From NCBI GenBank assembly GCA_902496005.1, contig CABUZI010000051.1, positions 1-10,896 on the forward strand: DNA of 10,896 bases, read 5' to 3'. Position 1 is the stretch's first letter. Each line of letters opens with the position of its first letter. This document shows, piece by piece, positions 5,850-10,896 of this stretch. A program made the translations under genes and the position numbers. Source of the stretch: an uncultured Collinsella sp. Lineage in GTDB: Bacteria > Actinomycetota > Coriobacteriia > Coriobacteriales > Coriobacteriaceae. The notes under the pieces were generated by a model. It did no database searches. It was not told the DNA's origin and saw nothing but the letters and a program-made list of their open reading frames with translations.

Positions 5850-6854
5850 CTACTCGGCCGTTACAGTGATATTTTCCCGGTGTGCGCGGATGGCGTCCCA
5901 GCTAAAGTGCTCGACCAGCTGCTCGGCAGAGCGCGGCGTGGTGTCCGGCGCGATGCCCGTTTGCCCAGCGAGCCAGCCCAGCAGTGCCTCGGGCGTGCCA
6001 AAGCGGGAGCGTAGTTCGCCCAGGTCCAGGTCGCGGTCGCGCTTGGAAAGGCGGCGGCCGTCCGGCGACATGAGCAGCGGAATGTGCGCGTAGTGCGGCG
6101 TGGGCAGTCCCAGTAGATGCTGCAGATAGATCTGGCGCGGCGTGGAGCCAAGCAGGTCGCATCCGCGTACGACCTCGGTAATACCCATGGCGGCGTCATC
6201 GACCACCACGGCCAGCTGGTAGGCAAATACGCCGTCGCTGCGGCGTACCAAAAAGTCGCCGCATTCGGTGGCGAGTGCTTCGCATTGGGCACCATACGTG
6301 CGGTCCACGAATTCGACCACATCGTCTGCGAGGTCGTCGACGGTGGGCACGCGCAGGCGTGTGGCCGGAGCACGTAGAACGCTGCGGCGGGCAACCTCCT
6401 CGGCAGAAAGGCCTCGGCAGGCGCCGCGGTAGATGGGCATGCCGTCGCTGGCATGCGGCGCACTCGCGGCGTGGAGCTCGGCGCGCGTGCAAAAACAGGG
6501 ATAGGTGAGGCCGGCGTCTTGTAGCTGGCACAAGGCGTCCTCGTACAGATCCAAGCGATTGTGCTGGTAGTAAGGGCCTCCGTCCCACTCGAGTCCCAGC
6601 CAGGCCAGGTCGTCAATCAATTGACCGGCAAGTTCCGGGCGCTTACAGCGATCGTCCAGGTCCTCGATGCGCAGCACGATGTTGCCGCCCTGGCTGCGGG
6701 CCGAAAGCCACGAGCACAGGCAGCTGAACACGTTGCCCAGGTGCATGCGGCCCGAGGGCGACGGGGCAAAGCGACCCACGACAGGTGCGGGAGAGGGAGT
6801 CGTCGTTGGCGCGTCCGCGGCGGGCGTTGCTATGTTGCGTGCGTTGATATCCAT
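5850..6854 (-). CDS. gluQ: Glutamyl-Q tRNA(Asp) synthetase-type enzyme (truncated GluRS paralogue)
   Basis: A 334-residue protein with the catalytic half of a class I glutamyl-tRNA synthetase and no anticodon-binding domain. In E. coli the family activates glutamate and attaches it to queuosine at position 34 of tRNA(Asp). Visible features are VGRFAPSPSGRMHLGN (the HIGH-type motif, residues 26-41), the zinc site Cys120-x-Cys122, Tyr142, Cys146 (PCFCTRAE and IYRGACRG), and the KMSKS-type loop RRLSKRD (about 267-273). Full GluRS is about 470 residues, so the length fits GluQRS. A 25-residue Ala/Thr/Pro-rich N-terminal extension is unusual. The frame stays open to 7202, but that part is repeat and intergenic DNA; ATG 6854 is the sensible start. 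It has no ribosome site and a -10-like box only 7 bases upstream, suggesting a leaderless message. Confidence 0.92.
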   Translation of the reverse strand: MDINARNIATPAADAPTTTPSPAPVVGRFAPSPSGRMHLGNVFSCLCSWLSARSQGGNIVLRIEDLDDRCKRPELAGQLIDDLAWLGLEWDGGPYYQHNRLDLYEDALCQLQDAGLTYPCFCTRAELHAASAPHASDGMPIYRGACRGLSAEEVARRSVLRAPATRLRVPTVDDLADDVVEFVDRTYGAQCEALATECGDFLVRRSDGVFAYQLAVVVDDAAMGITEVVRGCDLLGSTPRQIYLQHLLGLPTPHYAHIPLLMSPDGRRLSKRDRDLDLGELRSRFGTPEALLGWLAGQTGIAPDTTPRSAEQLVEHFSWDAIRAHRENITVTAE

Positions 6855-6861
6855 GCGGACG

Positions 6862-6867
6862 AGTATA
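6862..6867 (-). promoter_or_regulatory. Candidate -10 box (TATACT) giving a leaderless gluQ message
   Basis: TATACT on the minus strand is separated from the ATG at 6854 by only 7 bases, the usual distance from -10 to the transcription start. Transcription would then begin at or next to the A of the start codon, and no Shine-Dalgarno sequence is present. The -35 region at 17 bases (GCCTTC) is weak. Leaderless messages are common in Actinomycetota. Confidence 0.5.
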
Positions 6868-6916
6868 GCGCGGGGCTTGGCAGGGAAGGCGTTGCCGCGC
6901 TCACAAGTTGGCGGCG

Positions 6917-6931
6917 GTGCGCATTGCGCAC
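6917..6931. other. Short perfect hairpin in the gluQ/DUF2207 intergenic region
   Basis: GTGCGC (6917-6922) pairs with GCGCAC (6926-6931) over ATT. It lies about 60 bases upstream of the gluQ start and could be an operator-like dyad or part of a repeat. Nothing else in 6868-6990 was recognised. Confidence 0.3.
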
Positions 6932-6990
6932 GGTGGGTTTGCGGCTCAAGGTCTCGATCGCTGCGTACCGACTTAGCCTCACAAACGACA

Positions 6991-7026
6991 GAAACCCCGG
7001 CAGCTCTTCGCAACTGCCGGGGTTTC
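6991..7026. terminator. Orphan terminator-like hairpin between divergent genes
   Basis: GAAACCCCGGCAG (6991-7003) pairs perfectly with 7014-7026 across a 10-base loop: 13 bp, with the A/U pairs at the base typical of intrinsic terminators. The following T-run is short on both strands (TTTC). The flanking genes point away from it, so no known gene needs termination here. It may end a small RNA, be the relic of a lost gene, or be a repeat unit. Confidence 0.5.
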
Positions 7027-7051
7027 CGCGGAAAAGGGGGACATGATCCTC

Positions 7052-7085
7052 GAGCGAACGGCAAAGGGGCAAACCGTTTTCGCTC
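7052..7085. other. Imperfect hairpin, unexplained
   Basis: GAGCGAA plus CGG on the left pairs with CCG plus TTCGCTC on the right, with two extra bases in the right arm, around a loop containing AAAGGGGCAAA. It lies 26 bases from the orphan hairpin at 6991-7026. The rest of 7086-7200 shows no gene or structure that I can support. Confidence 0.35.
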
Positions 7086-7200
7086 AACTGCTTTATGCCC
7101 CTCGGCTGGCGGCTCAATCAGCGCGTGCCGCACCCACACAAAGCCGCTACACCTGTGACAGAGCTGTGAAGTGGTATCTATTGCTGGCGCAGGCCATGCC

Positions 7201-7250
7201 AAGGAGTGTCCCAGATTGCCGGCAGATAAGGAACGTCCCCAGGTGCCGGC
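7201..7250 (+). repeat. Two-unit tandem repeat, copy 1 (23-nt unit, 27-nt period)
   Basis: The units are at 7201-7223 and 7228-7250. Each reads AAGGA-(GT or AC)-GTCCC, then five variable bases and TGCCGGC, with a 4-base spacer between units. The same two-unit block occurs at 9754-9803 in the same orientation, on the other side of the DUF2207 gene. It ends 113 bases before the DUF2207 start. Confidence 0.85.
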
Positions 7251-7362
7251 CGCGGGCGTGACTTTCGTCCCGTTTGATACTCCGCTGGCCTAGATGTTCG
7301 TCATGTGCGCCCGTAAACGTGGGACAATGGCGTTGCTGGTATCACAGACAAAGGATGTGCCT

Positions 7363-9312
7363 ATGAATGCCCCCGTTGCCAAAACCTGTCGGCAGCGCCG
7401 CCCGTTTGCGCGATTTGCTTCCGTCTGCGCACTCGTCGCGCTTGCATTGCTGCTACTGCCCGCCGCCGCACACGCCGACGGTTATTCCATGACCCAAACC
7501 TACATTAGCGCCACGGTCGAAGCCGACGGATCGCTGACCGTTGTCGAGGGACGCCAGTTTGATTTCGACGACGACATCAACGGCGTGTTTTGGGAGATCA
7601 ATACGGGCACCAACCAGCAGGGCGGCACGGCGGGCGTCGACGTGCTGAGTGTCGAGGAAGAGGACACCGCGTTTAACAAAGTCGATAGCGCGAACAAGGG
7701 CGACTCTGGCGTCTACACGGTCGAGCAGACCGGTGACGGCGTAAGGATTAAGGTGTTCAGCCCTCACGAGAGCGGCGACAGCGCGATCTATTACGTGAGC
7801 TACACCATGACCGGTGCGGTTATGAACTGGGCCGATACCGCCGAGCTCTACTGGAAGTTCGTGGGCGACGGCTGGTCTGCGGATTCCGACGATGTCGAGA
7901 TGGAAGTGCGCTTCGCAAATGCCGCTGCCGGGACGGCGGCCGTCAAGGGCGATAACTTCCGCGCATGGGGCCACGGCCCGCTGACGGGCGATGTATCGCT
8001 CGATGCGGACGAACCCATGGTCACCTATACCATTCCCTGTGTGCATCAGGGCGAATTCGCCGAGGCACGCATCGCCTTCCCTAGCGACTGGGTGCCGCAG
8101 CTTGCCGCCTCGGGCGAAGAGCGCATGTCAACGATCCTGAGCGAAGAGAAGGAATGGGCCGACGAAGCTAACGCCCGCCGCGCTCACGCTCGCATGATTG
8201 CCAATGCACTTGCCGTGCTAAGTGTTGTTGCGGCGGTGGCCTTTACCGGCACAATCGTTATGCTCAAGCTGCGCAAGCGCAAGCCCAAGCCGCTTTTCCA
8301 GGACGAATATTTCCGCGATGTGCCTTCGGCCGACCACCCCGCCGTGCTTTCGGCCCTCATGAGCTGGAACGAGGTGCCCGATCAGGCATATATCGCCACG
8401 CTCATGAAGCTCACTGACGACCGTGTGATCAAGCTGGAGCAGGCGACCGTGACCAAGGCCAAGAAGGGTCTGTTGGGGCGTGAAAAAGAAGAGCAGACGT
8501 ATCGCGTGACGGTGAGTGATGCGGGCTGGAAGTCGGCCAAGGGCATTGACCACATGGTGCTCAAGGTCTTCTTTGCCGGTGCTAAGCCTGACGAGAACGG
8601 CGATCGCTCGCGCACGTTCGACGAGCTGCAGCACTACGTCAAACAGCACGCTACACCCGTGGGCGACAAGCTCGAGGACTATCAGAACACCGTTAAGGGC
8701 AAACTGGCCGATAGCGAGTACGTTGCCTCGGACGGCATTGTTGCAATGGTGTTTTGCCTGGTTCTTGGTATCCTGATTGCCTTTGTTCCCGTGGGATCCA
8801 TCTTCTTTACCGATGGCGCACAGGCGAACATTACCGCCGCGGTTATCTCGGTGCCGATTGTGCTGGTGGGTATTGGCGTGGGCCTTACGTTCCGCCGCTT
8901 TACGCCGGAGGGCGCCGAGGTGGCGGCCCGCTGCAAGGCGCTCAAGCATTGGCTCGAGGACTTCACGCGCCTAAAGGAAGCCGTTCCCGGCGACCTGGTC
9001 CTGTGGAATAAACTTCTGGTGATGGGTGCGGCGCTGGGCGTTTCGAAGGAAGTCCTGCGTCAGCTTGCCGAGGCTGTTCCTCCCGAGGTGCGCGAGACCG
9101 ACGGTTTCTACGACAATTACCCCTGCTACTGGTGGTACTACCATCATTACGGTACCGAGTCGCCGCTCGATTCGTTTAACGATGTGTATCACGAGAGCAT
9201 CCGTGAGCTGGCTTCGAGTTCCGATAGCTCGAGCGGCGGCGGTGGCGGCGGCTTCTCGGGCGGCGGAGGCGGCGGCGTCGGCGGAGGCGGCGGCGGCGGC
9301 GGAACGTTCTAG
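7363..9312 (+). CDS. DUF2207 membrane protein with signal peptide and polyglycine tail
   Basis: A 649-residue protein. A signal peptide (residues 1-38) has a basic n-region, a leucine/alanine core and an AHA-D cleavage site. The extracellular DUF2207 beta-rich domain follows (about 40-265; it includes YISATVEADGSLTVVEGRQF and FDDDINGVFWEI). Transmembrane helix 1 is at about 279-301, then basic KLRKRKPKP, a cytoplasmic region (FRDVPSADHPAVLSALMSW and a helical part), two further helices (about 459-485 and 489-510), a second cytoplasmic part and a tail with 20 glycines in 23 codons ending GTF. This is the usual order for DUF2207 proteins, whose role is unknown. The frame opens at 7294, but AAAGGA sits 7 bases before ATG 7363. 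The gene is monocistronic, bracketed by two copies of a tandem repeat and closed by a terminator-like hairpin. Confidence 0.93.
   Translation: MNAPVAKTCRQRRPFARFASVCALVALALLLLPAAAHADGYSMTQTYISATVEADGSLTVVEGRQFDFDDDINGVFWEINTGTNQQGGTAGVDVLSVEEEDTAFNKVDSANKGDSGVYTVEQTGDGVRIKVFSPHESGDSAIYYVSYTMTGAVMNWADTAELYWKFVGDGWSADSDDVEMEVRFANAAAGTAAVKGDNFRAWGHGPLTGDVSLDADEPMVTYTIPCVHQGEFAEARIAFPSDWVPQLAASGEERMSTILSEEKEWADEANARRAHARMIANALAVLSVVAAVAFTGTIVMLKLRKRKPKPLFQDEYFRDVPSADHPAVLSALMSWNEVPDQAYIATLMKLTDDRVIKLEQATVTKAKKGLLGREKEEQTYRVTVSDAGWKSAKGIDHMVLKVFFAGAKPDENGDRSRTFDELQHYVKQHATPVGDKLEDYQNTVKGKLADSEYVASDGIVAMVFCLVLGILIAFVPVGSIFFTDGAQANITAAVISVPIVLVGIGVGLTFRRFTPEGAEVAARCKALKHWLEDFTRLKEAVPGDLVLWNKLLVMGAALGVSKEVLRQLAEAVPPEVRETDGFYDNYPCYWWYYHHYGTESPLDSFNDVYHESIRELASSSDSSSGGGGGGFSGGGGGGVGGGGGGGGTF
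9235..9303 (+). repeat. GGN microsatellite coding for the polyglycine tail
   Basis: Twenty-three codons contain 20 glycine codons, mostly GGC with some GGA and GGT, interrupted by Phe-Ser and Val. It is inside the DUF2207 gene. Such tracts are prone to slippage in steps of three, which would change tail length without breaking the frame. Confidence 0.85.
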
Positions 9313-9327
9313 CGCGCTCTGATTTTT

Positions 9328-9376
9328 GGGATGGATCTTCTCCGGCGACTGTTGGCGGAAAATCTATCCCATTTTT
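9328..9376 (+). terminator. Intrinsic terminator after the DUF2207 gene
   Basis: GGGATGGAT (9328-9336) pairs with ATCTATCCC (9362-9370), with one G-U pair. Above it, a mismatched stretch and a short CCG/CGG pairing are followed by ATTTTT (9371-9376). It lies 15 bases after the stop codon. The stem is imperfect, so strength is uncertain. Confidence 0.65.
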
Positions 9377-9424
9377 ATGCTTTGAAATGGGTCTATCTTT
9401 CCGTTACGGATCCCCACACAGGGG

Positions 9425-9660
9425 GCAGTGGGCAAAAAATGCCAAATATGAGTACTGTTGCCATTATAGTGACATATATTTGCACTAAATAATGGGCTCC
9501 TAATGAGATTATCTCTCGTTAGGGGCCCATTTTATTGAACATTTGTGGAAATACGTCAGCTCGCCTGACTGTCTGCTATGTCTAAAAGCCTCTAAAATGC
9601 CCCAAATCGCTGCTACTAAAAAGGTAACAGTACTCATATTTGATGTTTTTTGCCCACAGC
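9425..9660. mobile_element. MITE-like 236-bp element with 38-nt terminal inverted repeats
   Basis: The left arm 9425-9462 and the reverse complement of 9623-9660 match at 33 of 38 positions without gaps (both contain GTGGGCAAAAAA and CAAATATGAGTACTGTT). Weaker pairing continues inward for about 20 more bases. The interior is much richer in A+T than the neighbouring genes and carries a long central hairpin (9491-9531). No open frame with a ribosome site or domain is inside, so it would need a transposase from elsewhere. I see no clear target-site duplication. Each arm is also flanked outside by a small C3-4/G3-4 hairpin (9412-9424 and 9672-9683). A structured non-coding repeat is the main alternative. 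Confidence 0.6.
9491..9534. terminator. Long terminator-like hairpin in the centre of the inverted-repeat element
   Basis: AATGGGCTCCTAATGAGA (9491-9508) pairs with 9514-9531 over the loop TTATC: 18 pairs, two of them G-U, followed by TTATT on the plus strand and preceded by A-rich DNA. It could end transcripts from either side, but its position midway inside the inverted repeats suggests that it belongs to the element. Confidence 0.7.
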
Positions 9661-9753
9661 TATTTGCAGACCCCTCTATAGGGCGACGCCAACGAGGGTT
9701 TCGTCGACTGTGCTACCCAAGAATGTCCCCAACGACTAGGTGCGGTTGCTGCC

Positions 9754-9803
9754 AAGGAGTGTCCCAGGGTGCCGGCACAAAAGGAACGTCCCTAACTGCC
9801 GGG
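9754..9803 (+). repeat. Two-unit tandem repeat, copy 2 (with a degenerate extra unit upstream)
   Basis: The units are at 9754-9776 and 9781-9803, again 23 nt with a 4-base spacer, and match copy 1 at 7201-7250 in all the AAGGA, GTCCC and TGCCGG blocks. A decayed unit AAGAATGTCCCCAAC starts at 9719. The block ends one base before the stop codon of the acetyltransferase gene, so it lies in that gene's 3' end on the opposite strand. Confidence 0.85.
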
Positions 9804-9804
9804 T

Positions 9805-10446
9805 TTAGGCTGTTAGGTCGAGTTCGTAGAGGAAGCTTTCGCGCGGCATGTCGTGACGGCGCTCTTCGCGGTTGGCGCGGTGCGTGGCCGTGCGCTTAAA
9901 GCCGTGCAGCTCGTAGAACTTCCACGAGCAGTTGGAGTCGGTGTACAGGTGCGCCCTCGTCGCTCCAAGCGAGGACAGGTGCGAGACCGCGGCATCGAGC
10001 AGAACCGTGCCAACGCCCAGGCCATGGACATCGCGATCCACGGCAAGCAGCGTGACCTCGTTGTCGTGCGGCAACGGGCTGCTCTCGAGCAGGCGGTTGT
10101 TGGTTCGGATGGTTGCGCGCACAAACGAGAGATACTCGGCGCACGCATCGGGCTCTAGCTCACGCATCTGCGATAGCAGCGCGCGTTCGGTATCCATCCA
10201 ATGCTCGTTGATAGTGGCGCCGGAGCTCTGTCCCGCACGCGCGAGCGAAATGCCACGCGCCTGACCGTCGATTACGGCAACCTGCGAAAACGTCGATGAT
10301 GAAAGGCAATAGGCGAGGTCGCACGCGGCCTCAAGGCGGTTGTACTCATCGTTATCTGAATTGTTATGCCAAAGCTGCTGCAGAATCAGCGCGATGGCGT
10401 CGAAGTCTTCGGTATCAAACGGTCGGTAGAGAACCCGCGAGACCAT
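9805..10446 (-). CDS. GNAT-family N-acetyltransferase
   Basis: A 213-residue protein of the GCN5-related acetyltransferase fold, which moves an acetyl group from acetyl-CoA to an amine. The acetyl-CoA loop (motif A) is at 136-153 (VDRDVHGLGVGTVLLDAA, with the Q/RxxGxG/A pattern as HGLGVG), and motif B is at 171-185 (SNCSWKFYELHGFKR). The N-terminal half (about 1-120) is longer than in minimal GNATs and includes a helical insert (HWMDTERALLSQMRELEPD). The acceptor is unknown. AGAGG lies just before the ATG. It is divergent from purH, with 277 bases between them. Confidence 0.92.
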   Translation of the reverse strand: MVSRVLYRPFDTEDFDAIALILQQLWHNNSDNDEYNRLEAACDLAYCLSSSTFSQVAVIDGQARGISLARAGQSSGATINEHWMDTERALLSQMRELEPDACAEYLSFVRATIRTNNRLLESSPLPHDNEVTLLAVDRDVHGLGVGTVLLDAAVSHLSSLGATRAHLYTDSNCSWKFYELHGFKRTATHRANREERRHDMPRESFLYELDLTA

Positions 10447-10723
10447 GGTGCCTCTTTCTTTTGCGGATGCATATCGAGCACAGTTCTACCACGCCATTGG
10501 CATCTAATTATGGTGCCCCTGTGTTCCATGAACTCACCGTGCCCGGTGCCGGGCCCATCCCCTCTGCTCGCAAACTTTTTCTGCACATGCGCCCGTTGCG
10601 GGGTGCATCGATGCGCTCGATGCGCTACATTAAATCAGTATTTTCAATGCCGCTGCGCGAGCGCTGCAGATCGACGTATCACCGACTCACAGAGCACGGC
10701 GGCGTACCAGACAGGAGGACTGC
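10447..10723. other. Intergenic region between the acetyltransferase and purH
   Basis: This region should hold promoters for both divergent genes, but none stands out. Visible features are a small hairpin GCCCG/CGGGC (10541-10554), a palindrome GCATCGATGC (10605-10614) overlapping a 9-bp tandem repeat CGATGCGCT (10609-10626), and the A+T-rich stretch CATTAAATCAGTATTTTC just after it. I could not recognise a purine riboswitch core. The tandem and palindrome could be an operator; this is a guess. Confidence 0.4.
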
Positions 10724-10896
10724 ATGGGATCTGATGTGAAGATCGCACGCGCGTTGATCTCGGTTACCGATAAGACGGGCGTCGTCGATTTCGCACGGAC
10801 GCTGGTCGATGACTTTGGCGTCGAGATCATCTCTACGGGCGGCACGGCTCGTGCCATCGAGGACGCGGGCGTTCCCGTAACCCCCATCGAGGAGTT
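10724..10896 (+). CDS. purH: Bifunctional AICAR transformylase/IMP cyclohydrolase, N-terminal part
   Basis: Only the first 57 codons are inside the window. The sequence ALISVTDKTGVVDFARTL, then EIISTGGTARAIEDAGVPV, is the start of the IMP cyclohydrolase domain of PurH, which closes the ring in the last step of purine synthesis; the transformylase half should follow. A strong AGGAGG (10713-10718) sits 5 bases before the ATG. The methylglyoxal-synthase-like fold of this domain is shared with the MgsA and CarB C-terminal regions, but the SVTDKTG and ISTGGTAR motifs point to PurH. Confidence 0.93.
   Translation, partial: MGSDVKIARALISVTDKTGVVDFARTLVDDFGVEIISTGGTARAIEDAGVPVTPIEE

Noticed and set aside
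6855..7202. A 116-residue N-terminal extension of the gluQ frame
   Set aside because: It would read through the orphan hairpins and end in repeat copy 1. The family starts just before the GRFAPSPSG motif, so ATG 6854 is enough.
7043..7261. A 72-codon plus-strand frame starting with a G-rich stretch before ATG 7043
   Set aside because: The G-run is only two bases from the ATG, the product has no domain, and the frame ends inside the repeat block.
7201..9803. CRISPR array interpretation of the 27-nt-period repeats
   Set aside because: Spacers are only 4 bases, there are two units per block, and no cas gene is near.
9543..9899. A 118-codon plus-strand frame from the inverted-repeat element into the acetyltransferase
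   Set aside because: It crosses the right arm of the element and the repeat block and then runs antisense to the acetyltransferase. No ribosome site.
10447..10723. Purine riboswitch upstream of purH
   Set aside because: I could not find the three-stem core or its conserved loop bases, and no terminator or antiterminator hairpin precedes the start.

Overview
The window looks like a piece of a Collinsella-like coriobacterial chromosome (Coriobacteriia, Actinomycetota). This is an inference from the high G+C, the mix of gut-actinobacterial gene families, and intergenic DNA rich in short repeats; no marker here fixes the species. I see 11 protein genes (10 complete, 1 cut by the window end) and one partial tRNA gene.

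Layout. Positions 1-64 (-) hold the 5' part of a tRNA-Leu(UAA). 96-719 (-) encodes a small membrane-anchored helical-repeat protein. Divergent from it, 883-1556 (+) is a two-gene unit of a stand-alone GatB-like PTS EIIB and a VOC/glyoxalase-fold protein, closed by a strong bidirectional terminator at about 1579-1616. 1632-4242 (-) is a compact operon transcribed right to left: a UBA-like/DUF4342 membrane protein, an OmpR/PhoB-type response regulator and its sensor histidine kinase. A 540-base gap (4243-4783) follows; it contains the operon leader with a candidate promoter and a roughly 180-bp element with imperfect terminal inverted repeats. 4784-5023 (+) is a two-helix membrane protein and 5109-5834 (+) a metallophosphoesterase. 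These run tail to tail into 5850-6854 (-), a glutamyl-Q-tRNA(Asp) synthetase-type enzyme that appears to be leaderless. 7363-9312 (+) is a secreted/membrane DUF2207 protein with a polyglycine tail. 9805-10446 (-) is a GNAT acetyltransferase, and 10724 to the window end (+) is the start of purH.

The least explained material is non-coding. Two near-identical blocks, each made of two 23-nt units with a 27-nt period (7201-7250 and 9754-9803), flank the DUF2207 gene in direct orientation. A 236-bp A+T-rich element (9425-9660) has 38-nt terminal inverted repeats matching at 33 of 38 positions and a central terminator-like hairpin; it resembles a MITE. A second, different inverted-repeat element lies at 4443-4622. 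An orphan perfect 13-bp hairpin (6991-7026) sits between divergent genes where no gene needs a terminator. I found no complete transposase, CRISPR array, rRNA gene or prophage, and no clear candidate for a wholly new defence or metabolic system. The repeats are the best leads.

Gene starts were chosen mainly by Shine-Dalgarno sites, and several differ from the longest open frame.
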